Positions 17,629-26,415 of a stretch of 64,000 nucleotides of DNA are shown piece by piece. The DNA lies in assembly GCA_963931105.1 (NCBI GenBank), contig OZ007004.1, positions 434,001 through 498,000 on the forward strand, written 5' to 3'. The notes under the pieces were generated by a model. The model had not been told where the DNA came from. It did not search any database and was given only the letters and a program-made list of their open reading frames with translations. Numbering within the stretch: position 1 is the stretch's first letter; each line of letters opens with the position of its first letter. A program made the translations under genes and the position numbers. The DNA comes from UMGS1590 sp900552455. Its GTDB lineage: Bacteria; Bacillota; Peptococcia; Peptococcales; Peptococcaceae.

Positions 17629-18335
17629 AGCTGATCCCCCCAATAATCGGCGAGCCGCGCCATGACGCTTTTGCGCTTCGGCTGGCTGATGGGAACGTGC
17701 TCGCCATCCAACAGCTCCAGCTCAAGCTTCTGCACATCCTTCACATAGAAGAGATTGACGAGAAAGCTCGTGTGACAGCGCACGAAATCATTTTCTGCCA
17801 GGCGCTCCTCCATTTCCTTCATGCTCTTATACGAAACAATGTCGCCCTGCTCCGCATGCACGAGCAAATTGCGCCGGTAGGTTTCAATGTAGCGGATGCT
17901 CCGCAGCGGCACCTTGAAGCGGCCGTCGTCGTTGGCGATGACGAGCGCCGGCGCTTCTTCTCGGCGACGATGGCGGACGAAACGATCGAGCTCGCTCTTG
18001 AGCCGCGCATAGCCGAGCGGCTTGACGATATAATTCGTGGCCTGATACTGATAGCCCTCCAGCGCGTACTCGGCGAAGATCGTGAGAAAGATCAGGCCAA
18101 CCTCTGCGTCGCAGCGGCGCACTTGCTCAGCAGCCGTCAGTCCGTCGACAAGCGGCATGCGAATGTCGAGAAAGATCAGGTCCAGCGTTGGGTCGTATTG
18201 TTCGATCAGCGCCAGCCCGTCGTCGTAAGCGGTCAGCTTCAGCGGTTCGCCGTTTTCAGCGCTGTAGCGGTCGAGCAGCTGGCGAAAATGGTTCACAAAA
18301 GTTGGTTCGTCGTCACAGATTGCAATATGGATCAT
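17625..18335 (-). CDS. LytTR-family response regulator
   Basis: 236 residues. Receiver domain 1-120 with acidic pocket CDDE (residues 7-10), phospho-acceptor Asp57 in FLDIRMP and Lys in NYIVKP. The C-terminal LytTR DNA-binding domain (about 135-235) shows IRYIETYRRNLLVHAE, the F-V-RCHTSFLVNL segment and PISQPKRK. First gene of the kinase operon with a good promoter 36-65 bases upstream. Its likely target is the ABC operon directly downstream. LytTR proteins bind tandem direct repeats; I could not pick out a clear pair. Confidence 0.93.
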   Translation of the reverse strand: MIHIAICDDEPTFVNHFRQLLDRYSAENGEPLKLTAYDDGLALIEQYDPTLDLIFLDIRMPLVDGLTAAEQVRRCDAEVGLIFLTIFAEYALEGYQYQATNYIVKPLGYARLKSELDRFVRHRRREEAPALVIANDDGRFKVPLRSIRYIETYRRNLLVHAEQGDIVSYKSMKEMEERLAENDFVRCHTSFLVNLFYVKDVQKLELELLDGEHVPISQPKRKSVMARLADYWGDQL

Positions 18336-18370
18336 GGTTTTTTCCTCAGCGTTGTAAAAATCACAGGCCT

Positions 18371-18400
18371 ATTATAGCAAAAAGCATTCCTTCCTGTAAA
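18371..18400 (-). promoter_or_regulatory. promoter of the two-component system
   Basis: TTTACA (18400-18395), an 18-base spacer, TATAAT (18376-18371) on the minus strand. The minus-35 abuts the holA terminator tail. Confidence 0.7.
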
Positions 18401-18428
18401 GCAAACGCCCACAGCATTGGCTGTGGGC
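18401..18428 (-). terminator. terminator after holA
   Basis: Nine-base perfect stem GCCCACAGC/GCTGTGGGC with a four-base loop followed by GTTTGCTTT on the minus strand. Confidence 0.8.
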
Positions 18429-18438
18429 GAAGGATCGC

Positions 18439-19473
18439 TTATCTTGGCGCGCGTCTGCCGCGCACAGCGATGGTGGCGCAGCAGTTGATGATGACTTCTT
18501 CGACGAAAGCGTCCATATCCAGCCGCGCTGTGCGCTTGCTTTTGACGTCGCAGTCGACGAGGTAGCAATAAAGATGCGCAAGGGCATCGCTGGAAAGTCG
18601 TCGCGCCTGGGCAGTGAGTTTTTTGACGTAAAATTCGTGGCGCTTGATCTCGGCGCGGATGGCGCTCTGGCTCATGCCTTCTGCGAGCATGGCCTGCACC
18701 TCCAGCAGCCGACGCACAGTGTCCTCCAGCTGGCGCAGCACCTGCGGCGATTTGCTGCCGAGATAGAGACAGTCGCGGTAGGCAGCCAGCGCAGCGGCGG
18801 TGCGTCCTTCGACGACAGCGTCGGTGAGGTTGAAGATGGTATGCGTTGGGCTCGGCGTGACAATGGCGGCAACGTCTTCTTCGGTGATCAGGGCATCGTC
18901 GCGATCGGCGAGATAGAGCCGGAGCTTTTCCAGCTCGCTGGCCAGAAGCAACGTGCCATCCTGCGGCGCCAGCTCTTCGAGCATGGCGAGCGCCTGCGGC
19001 GTGAAGGATTTACCAATTTTTTTCGCTTCAGCACGCAGCCACGGCGCAACATCGCGGCCTTTCGGCTGCTGACACTGGGTGGCGTCACAGGCGGCGATGA
19101 GCTTTTTGAGAAAAGCTGCAGGCGCATCCTCTGTGGTGTAGCGAAAGATCAGCAGACTGTCGGGATTGGGCGCGGCGCAAAAATCCAACAGCGCCTGTTC
19201 CTCCTCGGCGGTGATGAGCCCCTTTTTGCGCGCGCCGGCGGCGAAAAAGCCTGGCTCGCGCACAACGACGACGCGCCGCTTGGCCATGAACGGCAGACTG
19301 CGCGCCAGCACGAGGATCTCCGACAGACGCACCTCTTCGCCGTCGATGCGCTCAAGGTTGAAAGGGCGGGTGTCCGCATCCGGAAGCACCCGCTCGATCA
19401 GTTGTTCTATGGTTTGGTCCATGCGCAGACCGTCGTTGCCGTAGTACAGGCGCACGCCGCTTGGCAGGCTCAT
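18439..19473 (-). CDS. holA: DNA polymerase III delta subunit
   Basis: 344 residues. The clamp-loader delta subunit opens the beta clamp. The N-terminal segment LYYGNDGLRMDQTIEQL replaces the Walker-like region. ARSLPFMAKRRVVVVRE (about 57-73) is the family hallmark, followed by LLASELEKLRLYL and the C-terminal collar helices (IRAEIKRHEFYVKKLTAQAR). The start overlaps the upstream carboxypeptidase-like gene by ATGA with GGAGG six bases before it. Length and motifs are normal. Usual neighbours (rpsT, comEC) are absent in this direction. Confidence 0.92.
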   Translation of the reverse strand: MSLPSGVRLYYGNDGLRMDQTIEQLIERVLPDADTRPFNLERIDGEEVRLSEILVLARSLPFMAKRRVVVVREPGFFAAGARKKGLITAEEEQALLDFCAAPNPDSLLIFRYTTEDAPAAFLKKLIAACDATQCQQPKGRDVAPWLRAEAKKIGKSFTPQALAMLEELAPQDGTLLLASELEKLRLYLADRDDALITEEDVAAIVTPSPTHTIFNLTDAVVEGRTAAALAAYRDCLYLGSKSPQVLRQLEDTVRRLLEVQAMLAEGMSQSAIRAEIKRHEFYVKKLTAQARRLSSDALAHLYCYLVDCDVKSKRTARLDMDAFVEEVIINCCATIAVRGRRAPR

Positions 19474-20900
19474 CTACGGCCTCCGCTGTTATGTCCGCCA
19501 TCCTGGCGTTCTTTGAGACGCTGCTCCAGCCCCTGGCGACCGGCGTTCGAGCCGGCAGATGGATTTTTCATGGCGCCTTTGCTGAGACCGCTTGCGCCGG
19601 CTGGCTTTTTCTGCTGCGGACGTTTCTGCTGTGGTGCCTGTCCGCTCTGATGCGGACGGCTGGCGCGTGCCGGCGGCACCTTCTTGGCGCCTGGCTTGGC
19701 CGGACGGACTGAGCCGCCGCTCTGACGCGGCGAACGCTTTTTCACATTATTGGAGATAAAGATGAAGGTGGCGATGTAGAGCACGATCAGCGCGATCACC
19801 AAGAGCCACACCCAGTTGAAGCCCGCCTTCGCAGAATCCAGCGCAACGAGCGGCACCTCGTCGATGGCTTCATCGCCTTCGTAGATGCGCAGCACGCCGA
19901 CTTCGTCGCCTTCGTTGATCGGCAGCTCAGCCTGATTGATCACAGCCTGGGAGCGATAGTTGGCGCTGTTCCCCTGAGAGGTGGTGATGGCATAATCTGC
20001 TGTGGCAGCGATGCGCACAGACTTGTCTTCGCCAAAATTGAGCGTCGTGATAACCTCGTCCTTGCTGATGAGATCGACGATCGACGTACTGTCGAGCCCG
20101 AGATTGAGCGCTTCCTGCATATCGGCGTAGGCGCCGTCCTCTGTTTCAGCATCGATCATAGCGCCGACGATGGTGCGATGGCCCTGACTCAGGCTCGCTG
20201 CCAGATTGATCTCCTCACCGCGGCTGAGTCCCAGACCGATGGCCTGTGGCTCCACATTCTGCATGCCGTTGACATTGGTGACGGTGTCCTGGTTCATTTC
20301 GCTGTCCCAATCCAGCGTTGGCTGGATCGCCAGCTCCACATATTTCGGCAGGCTGGATGCGTGCGCAGCGAGGATCGCCATATCGCGCGCCGTCGAAGTC
20401 TGGTCGTCGGCAGAACCGTAACACGATGCGAACGTCGTGTCGCTCATGCCGAGCTCCTGCGCCTTGGCGTTCATCTCGTCGACAAACGCCGACTCAGAAC
20501 CAGCCAGATGGTTGGCTGCAGCGATGGCTGCGTCGTTGGCATTGTAGATGATGATGCCCTGCAGAAGATCGTTGAGATTGATCTTTTCTCCCTTGCGCAG
20601 ATAAAGACGGTTGCCATTGTTGGCAGCTTCCGGAATCTCCGGCACAGTGACAGAATCGTTGAGGTTTCCTTCCTCGATAATGATGACAGCAGTCATCATC
20701 TGCACCAGCGTGCCTGGATCGTAGGATTTGTCATAATTGTTCCCAAACAGAACCTGTTGGGTGTCGCCATCGATGATGGCATAGCTTGCCGCGCCAATTT
20801 CCGGCAGATCCTCTGTCAGAACATCGGCGGACGCTGCATTCGGCGCAAGTCCCAGGCACAATGCCAGGACCATGAGCGCCGCTAAAACTCTTTTTTTCAT
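19470..20900 (-). CDS. D-alanyl-D-alanine carboxypeptidase-fold protein lacking catalytic motifs
   Basis: 476 residues: signal peptide (1-25), a PBP5/DacA-like domain (about 30-280), a beta-rich domain, one membrane helix at about 363-383 and a long basic Gly/Pro/Gln/Lys-rich tail of about 90 residues. The fold is clear from KSYDPG, MMTAVIIIEEG, NDAAIAAANHLAGSESAFV, MNAKAQELGMSDTTF and STARDMAILA. All three active-site motifs are gone: the SxxK position reads TLVQ (64-67), the SxN position reads NAN (120-122), and the KTG region reads GLGLSRG (222-228). I confirmed the first two from the codons. A structural or regulatory peptidoglycan-linked role is inferred. AAGGAG is ten bases before the ATG; a TATAAT lies at 20970-20975. 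Confidence 0.85.
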   Translation of the reverse strand: MKKRVLAALMVLALCLGLAPNAASADVLTEDLPEIGAASYAIIDGDTQQVLFGNNYDKSYDPGTLVQMMTAVIIIEEGNLNDSVTVPEIPEAANNGNRLYLRKGEKINLNDLLQGIIIYNANDAAIAAANHLAGSESAFVDEMNAKAQELGMSDTTFASCYGSADDQTSTARDMAILAAHASSLPKYVELAIQPTLDWDSEMNQDTVTNVNGMQNVEPQAIGLGLSRGEEINLAASLSQGHRTIVGAMIDAETEDGAYADMQEALNLGLDSTSIVDLISKDEVITTLNFGEDKSVRIAATADYAITTSQGNSANYRSQAVINQAELPINEGDEVGVLRIYEGDEAIDEVPLVALDSAKAGFNWVWLLVIALIVLYIATFIFISNNVKKRSPRQSGGSVRPAKPGAKKVPPARASRPHQSGQAPQQKRPQQKKPAGASGLSKGAMKNPSAGSNAGRQGLEQRLKERQDGGHNSGGRR

Positions 20901-21080
20901 TAAACGCTCACTCCTTGTGATCAGACGGTTCGCATGATCGCTCAAATAATAAAGCTCATAATTACTTTCATTATATCTAAAAAATACCTCGACTGGCTAG
21001 TATATAGACGTTACAATTCGATAACAAACCGCCTGTTTCAGGAAAATTTTCATTTATTCCATCCATTACTCATAAAACCC

Positions 21081-21109
21081 TTGCAAAATTCCGTCGCGTC
21101 GTGTATTAT
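21081..21109 (+). promoter_or_regulatory. promoter of tRNA-Ala
   Basis: TTGCAA (21081-21086), 17 bases, TATTAT (21104-21109), fourteen bases before the tRNA. Confidence 0.65.
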
Positions 21110-21122
21110 AATATTCGTATCT

Positions 21123-21195
<73 letters not shown>

Positions 21196-21203
21196 TCGTA
21201 GAA

Positions 21204-21233
21204 AACTCGTGGTTTTACCGCGAGTTTTTTTAT
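21204..21233 (+). terminator. terminator after tRNA-Ala
   Basis: Nine-base stem AACTCGTGG/CCGCGAGTT with loop TTTTA, then TTTTTTTA. Confidence 0.8.
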
Positions 21234-21254
21234 TTGCTCTGACGTTGCTTCGGC

Positions 21255-21294
21255 ACACAAAAAACACCGCAGGCGAAATGCTCTGCGGTGTTTT
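21255..21294 (-). terminator. terminator after metQ (could act in both directions)
   Basis: Twelve-base perfect stem (21261-21272 with 21283-21294), AAAACACCGCAG/CTGCGGTGTTTT, with T-runs on both strands, eleven bases past the metQ stop. Confidence 0.85.
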
Positions 21295-21305
21295 TGTGTA
21301 AAGAA

Positions 21306-22202
21306 TTATTCAGCAGCCTGGCCGCTGGTGATTGGCAGCACGGCGCCTTCAAAGTGATCGGTGATGAACTTTTTGCATTCATCGCTGGTGAGCACTTTCT
21401 TGATGACCTGAGTCTTTTCGCTGTTTTCTTCGCCTTCACGCACAGCAACGATGTTTGCGTAGGTCTGGGCAGCAAGGCTGTCGGCAGCTTCTACAACGAG
21501 GGCATCGTCAAATGCGAGGCCGGCGTCGAGGGCGTAGTTGCCGTTGACAACAGCGATGTCAACATCGGCAAGGGAGCGTGGGATCTGTGCAGCTTCGAGC
21601 TCAACGATTTCGAGGTTCTTTGGATTTTCTTCGATGTCGAGCTTGGTTGCGGTGATGTCAGCGCCATCTTTCAGAGTGATGAGGCCGTTTTCCTGCAGCA
21701 GCAGCAGCGCGCGTGCTTCGTTGGTGGTGTCGTTTGGCACAGCAACCTGAGCGCCGTCTGGGATGGAGTCGAGGTTGTCGACTTTGTCAGAGAAGATGGC
21801 CATTGGTTCATAGTGAACTTCGCAGGCAGCTACGAGATGGGTGCCGTTTTCTTCATTAAAGTTGTCGAGATATGGGCCATGCTGGAAGTAGTTGGCGTCA
21901 AGATCGCCAGCTTCCAGGGCGTTGTTAGGCTGTACATAGTCGGTGAATTCAACGACGTCGAGGGTGTAGCCTTCTTCTGCAAAAGCATCGGCAAACTGGT
22001 TGAGGATGACGGCGTGTGGGGATGGGGAAGCACCGATGGTGATGGTCTTATCGTCAGATGTGGTGCTTTCTGCAGCAGTGCTGGTTTCAGTAGCGGTGCT
22101 GGAAGCGGTTTCTGCAGTGTCACTGCCACCGCCGCAGCCAGCGAGCAGGCCGATAGCCAGGGTTGCAACAAGTGCGGATGCGAGCCATTTTCTTTTCTTC
22201 AT
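21306..22202 (-). CDS. metQ: methionine ABC transporter substrate-binding lipoprotein
   Basis: 298 residues of the NlpA/MetQ family. Signal peptide with lipobox LLAGC (Cys23), then a Ser/Thr/Glu-rich linker to about residue 52. The periplasmic-binding-protein-like fold shows ITIGASPSPHAVILNQ, ANYFQHGPYLDNFNEENG, VAVPNDTTNEARALLLLQ and VVNGNYALDAGL. It captures D- or L-methionine at the membrane surface for MetNI. It is the last gene of the S-box-controlled operon, 34 bases after metI, with AAGGAG upstream. Confidence 0.95.
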   Translation of the reverse strand: MKKRKWLASALVATLAIGLLAGCGGGSDTAETASSTATETSTAAESTTSDDKTITIGASPSPHAVILNQFADAFAEEGYTLDVVEFTDYVQPNNALEAGDLDANYFQHGPYLDNFNEENGTHLVAACEVHYEPMAIFSDKVDNLDSIPDGAQVAVPNDTTNEARALLLLQENGLITLKDGADITATKLDIEENPKNLEIVELEAAQIPRSLADVDIAVVNGNYALDAGLAFDDALVVEAADSLAAQTYANIVAVREGEENSEKTQVIKKVLTSDECKKFITDHFEGAVLPITSGQAAE

Positions 22203-22236
22203 AAATCATTCTCCTTATCTTTTTTAGAATTTCTAT

Positions 22237-22902
22237 TTAGTCATTGATGCGCTTATCCGAGCGTTTGGCGATTCTTGAGCCAACAGACTGGATAATCTGC
22301 ACCATAATCACTAACAATACAACAGTGATCAGCATCGTACCGCTGTCGTAGCGGTTGTAGCCGTAGCGGATGGCGATATCGCCCAGGCCGCCACCGCCGA
22401 TGAAGCCGGCCATGGCGCTATAGCCAAGGATCGTCGTCGCGCTTACGAGCACGCCGTTCAAAAGAGACGGCAGCGATTCTGGCAGAAGCACCTTCGTGAC
22501 GATCTGCATGTTCGACGCGCCCATGGACTGCGCCGCTTCGATCACACCGTGGTCAATTTCGAGGAGCGACTGCTCCACCATACGCGCCACAAATGGCGCC
22601 GCCGAAACAACCAGCGCCACGATCGCGGCCTTCGTGCCGATCGTCGTGCCGACGATCATGCGTGTGAATGGCTGGATCGTGATCATCAGGATCAGGAACG
22701 GCACAGAGCGCAGGATGTTGACAATGCCGCCAACGATCCAGTTGAGGCTCGCCATCGGATGGATGCCGTTTTTGTCGCTCATCACAAGGAACACGCCCAG
22801 CGGAATCCCGATCAGGTAGCTGATCGCTGTGATCGCCACCGTCATGTAGATACTCTGCCATGTCCCTTCAGCAAGCATCGAGAGCATTCCCGGTTCAAGC
22901 AT
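22237..22902 (-). CDS. metI: methionine ABC transporter permease
   Basis: 221 residues with five membrane helices of the BPD_transp_1 fold. The EAA-like coupling loop reads IEAAQSMGASNMQIVTKVLLPESLPSLLNG (about residues 142-170). The start overlaps metN by eight bases with GGAGGTG upstream. It pairs with MetN and MetQ for methionine import. No abnormality is seen. Confidence 0.95.
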   Translation of the reverse strand: MLEPGMLSMLAEGTWQSIYMTVAITAISYLIGIPLGVFLVMSDKNGIHPMASLNWIVGGIVNILRSVPFLILMITIQPFTRMIVGTTIGTKAAIVALVVSAAPFVARMVEQSLLEIDHGVIEAAQSMGASNMQIVTKVLLPESLPSLLNGVLVSATTILGYSAMAGFIGGGGLGDIAIRYGYNRYDSGTMLITVVLLVIMVQIIQSVGSRIAKRSDKRIND

Positions 22903-23914
22903 CCTGGCTCACCTCCTCCGCAGAAATGCCGCGGTCTTCCAGATAGCGCATCACGCGCGCCGATTCCATCACATCTGCCACCTGCACCACCAGCTCGCCG
23001 AACGTATCGCCCTCGATCGAGCGCAGATCTGCGTGGATGATGTTGACGGCAATGTGCAGATCCAGGATCATCTGCGCGATCACCGGCTCCAGCGCGTGGC
23101 TGCCATTGTAGACAATGCGCAGGAAGCGTCCCTCGCCAGGACGATAGCTCACAGGGTCCTCGTCCTCGCGGTAGACAAGCATACGTGTCGCGTCTGTCTT
23201 TGGATGGGTGAAGATCTCCGTCACCGAGCCCACCTCAACAATGCGGTGGTTCGCGATGACTGCCACACGCTGGCAGACCTCCTCCACCACACTCATCTCG
23301 TGGGTGATGATCACAACCGTGATCCCCATTTCCTGGTTCAACCGCTTGAGCAGCGCCAGGATTGACGCCGTCGTCTGCGGGTCAAGCGCCGAGGTCGCCT
23401 CGTCGCAAAGGAGCACCTTCGGATTCGTCGCCAGCGCGCGGGCAATCGCCACGCGTTGCTTCTGACCGCCGGAAAGCTGCACCGGATAGGCATTCGCCCG
23501 TTCCGAGAGCCCCACGATCTCCAAAAGCTCCAGCGCACGCTTCTGCGCCTCGTCCTTCTTCACGCCAGCAATCTCCAGCGGGAAACAAACATTTTCCAGC
23601 GCCGTGCGCTGCATCAGCAGATTGAACTGCTGGAAGATCATGCCCATCTGCTGGCGCACCTGGCGCAGCTCCTTTTCCGACAAGCTGCCCAGATCGCGAC
23701 CGTCAAAGATCACACTGCCGCTTGATGGCTTTTCAAGGAAGTTGATACAGCGCACCAGCGTACTCTTGCCAGCACCGGAAAGCCCGATAATGCCGAAAAA
23801 CTCTCCTTCCCTGATGCCGAGATTGATCCCCTCCAGGGCGACCACATCCCGGCCCTTGATCTTAAAGACCTTGTGCAGGTCCTTGATTTGTATGAGGTCC
23901 TTCGCCTCTTGCAT
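22895..23914 (-). CDS. metN: methionine ABC transporter ATP-binding protein
   Basis: 339 residues. Walker A GLSGAGKST (about 44-52), Q-loop FQQFNLL, signature LSGGQKQR, Walker B VLLCDEATSALD and His switch IITHE are intact. The C-terminal NIL domain (about 265-339), which binds methionine and inhibits transport when the cell is replete, is present. It starts fifteen bases after metA, with GAGGGGG as the ribosome site. Confidence 0.96.
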   Translation of the reverse strand: MQEAKDLIQIKDLHKVFKIKGRDVVALEGINLGIREGEFFGIIGLSGAGKSTLVRCINFLEKPSSGSVIFDGRDLGSLSEKELRQVRQQMGMIFQQFNLLMQRTALENVCFPLEIAGVKKDEAQKRALELLEIVGLSERANAYPVQLSGGQKQRVAIARALATNPKVLLCDEATSALDPQTTASILALLKRLNQEMGITVVIITHEMSVVEEVCQRVAVIANHRIVEVGSVTEIFTHPKTDATRMLVYREDEDPVSYRPGEGRFLRIVYNGSHALEPVIAQMILDLHIAVNIIHADLRSIEGDTFGELVVQVADVMESARVMRYLEDRGISAEEVSQDA

Positions 23915-23929
23915 AAACGTCCCCCTCTT

Positions 23930-24871
23930 TTATTTCTTATTTCGTGGCTGACGCGGCGTAAGATTCGCCAGATCATACGGCGTTCCCGGATAAACAATGT
24001 GGTTCATCCAGTTTGAGAACAGCAAATTCGCATGACCCCGCCAGCGCACAATCGGTGCAAGATTTGGATCGTCTCCTGGAAAATAATTGTGCGGGAACGG
24101 CACATTATCCAGCCCCTTTTTCACATCGCGCTCATATTCCTCCGCCAGTGTCAGCGGATCATATTCAATATGACCGCTCGAAAAATAATGGCGCTGATCG
24201 ATCGTCGTCGTCAGAAGCGGTCCCGCCTCATCGCTTTGCGCCAGCACCTTCAGATCCGGGCAGGCGACAATATCCGCCGCGCGATTCTCCGTGTGACGGG
24301 AATGCGGGCAATAGAACATATCGTCGAAGCCGCGGGTGATGTCGCGGTCGCGAATCAGCCGATGCTCAAACACGCCAAAGAGCTTTTCATCCAGGATGTG
24401 TTTTTTGATCCCATAGTAGTAGTAGAACGCCGCCTGACTCGCCCAGCAAATGAAAAAGCTCGAGTAGACATTCGTGTTGCAGAACTCAAACACCTCGCAG
24501 AGCTCTTCCCAGTAGTCCACCTCTTCAAAATCCAGCATCTCCACCGGCGCCCCAGTGACAATAAAGCCATCGTAGCGGCGGTCCTTGATATCGCTGAACG
24601 GATGGTAGAACTTCAACAGATGATCCTGCGGCGTGTTCTTGCTCTTGTGATTCGTTGGCATCACAAGATCAATATCCACCTGCAGCGGCGTGTTCCCGAT
24701 CAGCCGCAGAAACTGCGTTTCCGTAGCAATCTTTTTTGGCATCAGGTTCAACAGCCCAATATGCAGCGGACGAATGTCCTGCGTGCGGGCGCGCTCCTCA
24801 TGCATCACAGGGATAAATTCCTGCTTCAACGTCTCCGTAGCCGGAAGATCCACAGGGATGATAACAGGCAT
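23930..24871 (-). CDS. metA: homoserine O-acetyltransferase of the MetA family
   Basis: 313 residues, class-I amidotransferase-like fold. Catalytic Cys142 lies in FFICWASQAAFYYYYG (usual consensus ICWGAQA) and the His/Glu pair is in SSGHIEYD (234, 236). Residue 111 is Glu in GAPVEMLDF. Published work on MetA specificity links Glu at this position to acetyl-CoA and Gly to succinyl-CoA. Together with MetY just upstream, this predicts O-acetylhomoserine as the intermediate, despite the older family name homoserine succinyltransferase. It lies between metY and metN, 60 bases after metY, with no terminator between. Confidence 0.92.
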   Translation of the reverse strand: MPVIIPVDLPATETLKQEFIPVMHEERARTQDIRPLHIGLLNLMPKKIATETQFLRLIGNTPLQVDIDLVMPTNHKSKNTPQDHLLKFYHPFSDIKDRRYDGFIVTGAPVEMLDFEEVDYWEELCEVFEFCNTNVYSSFFICWASQAAFYYYYGIKKHILDEKLFGVFEHRLIRDRDITRGFDDMFYCPHSRHTENRAADIVACPDLKVLAQSDEAGPLLTTTIDQRHYFSSGHIEYDPLTLAEEYERDVKKGLDNVPFPHNYFPGDDPNLAPIVRWRGHANLLFSNWMNHIVYPGTPYDLANLTPRQPRNKK

Positions 24872-24931
24872 AGCGTCCTCCTTCCTTCTTTAGTTCACAT
24901 GCGGGCCTCCCCGCTTACACCAGAAAGGAAC

Positions 24932-26221
24932 TCAGACCTGTGCCAGCGCCTGTTCGATATCTGCAATGATATCGTTGATGTCCTCGATACCCACGCTGAA
25001 ACGGATCAGGTTTGGACGCACGCCCGCCTTAACCAGCGCTTCGTCGTCCAACTGACGGTGCGTCGTGCTCGCAGGATGCAGCATGTGGCTGCGCAGATCG
25101 CCAACGTGCGTTACCAGCGTCGTCAGCTTCACGCTGTCGATCACCTTTTTCGCCGCAGCGCTGCCGCCCTTAGGCCCAAACGCCACAACCCCCGAGCAGC
25201 CATTTGGCAGATATTTCTGCGCCAGCTCGTAATTTGGATCGCTTTCAAGCCCAGGATAGCTTACCCATTCCACCTTCTCGTGCTGGGAAAGATATTTCGC
25301 AACAGCCAGCGCATTTTCGCTGTGACGCTGCATACGCACAGCCAGCGTTTCGCAGCCAAGGTTGATCAGGAATGCATTAAATGGACTCATCGTCGCGCCA
25401 ATATCGCGCAGAAGCCCAGCGCGCGCCTTCGCAATGAACGCAGCGTTGCCAAAAGCTTCCGTATAGACCAGACCATGATAGTCCAGATCCGGCGTCGTCA
25501 GCTCAGGATATTTGCCATTGTCCCAGTTGAAATTGCCGCCATCAACAAGCACCCCGCCTACGCAGGTCGCATGGCCATCCAGATACTTCGTTGCAGAATG
25601 GACCACAATGTTCGCGCCAAATTCGATCGGACGGCAGAGATAAGGCGTAGGGAACGTATTGTCCACGATCAGCGGCACATCCGCCCACTTCGCCAGCGTG
25701 CTCATCTTGTCCAGATCCAGCACATCCAGCGCAGGATTGCCCAGCATTTCGCTGAAAATGCAGCGCGTTTCCGGACGGATGTACGTCTTCATCTCCTCCA
25801 GCGAAAGCGTTGGCTCAATAAACGTCACCTCAATCCCCATGCGTGGCAGCACACTCCCAAGGAGCGTATGCGTCCCGCCGTAGAGATTGCTCAAAGCCAG
25901 CACATGCTGACCAGCGCGCGTGATATTGATGATCGAAAACAGCGTCGCCGCCTGCCCAGAAGAGGTCGTCAGCGCACCAACACCGCCCTCCATCAGCGCA
26001 ATCTTCTCCTCCAGCCAGGAGAGAGACGGATTGCCAAGACGCGTGTACATCGGCGTACCCTGCTTCAGGTCAAACACATCCGCCAATTCATCTGCACTGT
26101 CGTATTTGAATGTCGTCGACTGCACAATCGGCATCGTGCGGCATTCAGCATTGCCAGGAATATACCCACCCTGAATGCACTGCGTCGCCACAGACGTGTT
26201 CTTCAATTCTTCGTTGTTCAT
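24932..26221 (-). CDS. metY: O-acetylhomoserine sulfhydrylase (thiol-lyase)
   Basis: 429 residues of the Cys/Met-metabolism PLP family. The cofactor lysine is in VVHSATKYLDGHATCVGG. Other family motifs are YTRLGNPS near residue 59, SSGQAATLF, FSEMLGNPALDVLD, VDNTFPTPYLCRP and the C-terminal LIRFSVGIEDINDI. The long insertion after the lysine (NFNWDNGKYPELTTPD) separates MetY from MetB or MetC. It makes homocysteine directly from O-acetylhomoserine and sulfide. First gene after the SAM riboswitch; its ribosome site is AGAAGG. Confidence 0.95.
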   Translation of the reverse strand: MNNEELKNTSVATQCIQGGYIPGNAECRTMPIVQSTTFKYDSADELADVFDLKQGTPMYTRLGNPSLSWLEEKIALMEGGVGALTTSSGQAATLFSIINITRAGQHVLALSNLYGGTHTLLGSVLPRMGIEVTFIEPTLSLEEMKTYIRPETRCIFSEMLGNPALDVLDLDKMSTLAKWADVPLIVDNTFPTPYLCRPIEFGANIVVHSATKYLDGHATCVGGVLVDGGNFNWDNGKYPELTTPDLDYHGLVYTEAFGNAAFIAKARAGLLRDIGATMSPFNAFLINLGCETLAVRMQRHSENALAVAKYLSQHEKVEWVSYPGLESDPNYELAQKYLPNGCSGVVAFGPKGGSAAAKKVIDSVKLTTLVTHVGDLRSHMLHPASTTHRQLDDEALVKAGVRPNLIRFSVGIEDINDIIADIEQALAQV

Positions 26222-26251
26222 CGGAATACCTTCTTTCTGAATAATTTCTCA

Positions 26252-26286
26252 TAAAAACAAAATAACCATTTCCGGCAGGAAATGGT
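26252..26286 (-). terminator. S-box expression-platform terminator
   Basis: Minus-strand stem ACCATTTCC/GGAAATGGT with loop TGCC, then TATTTTGTTTTT. It sits between the aptamer and metY, so it should form when SAM is bound. Confidence 0.88.
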
Positions 26287-26301
26287 GTACGATATCGATC
26301 A

Positions 26302-26397
26302 CTTATCTGCCAGACATTGTCTGCTGGATTTAGCACATCACCACAAAGGCTGTTGCCGGGCTTCACTGGGCCAGTTCCCTCCGCCGCTCTTGATAAA
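26302..26397 (-). promoter_or_regulatory. SAM-I (S-box) riboswitch aptamer
   Basis: On the minus strand: P1 TTTATC paired with GATAAG; then the conserved core AAGAGcGGCGGAGGGA, ACTGGCCC, ATGAAGCC-type GTGAAGCCCGGCAACAGCC, and GGTGaTGTGCTAAATCCAGC. These are the hallmark S-box elements (kink-turn GA, CNGGCAAC, GCTAAATCC). It should switch off the whole metYA-NIQ operon when SAM is plentiful. Confidence 0.96.
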
Positions 26398-26415
26398 TGT
26401 TATTTTGTTAGAACA

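Noticed and set aside
23930..24871. Annotation of MetA as homoserine O-succinyltransferase
   Set aside because: Glu111 and the neighbouring MetY both favour the acetyl donor.
24032..26254. Long open frame (740 codons) on the plus strand across metA and metY
   Set aside because: Antisense to two clearly functional genes; Arg/His-rich composition and no ribosome site are typical of reverse-strand shadows in GC-rich coding DNA.
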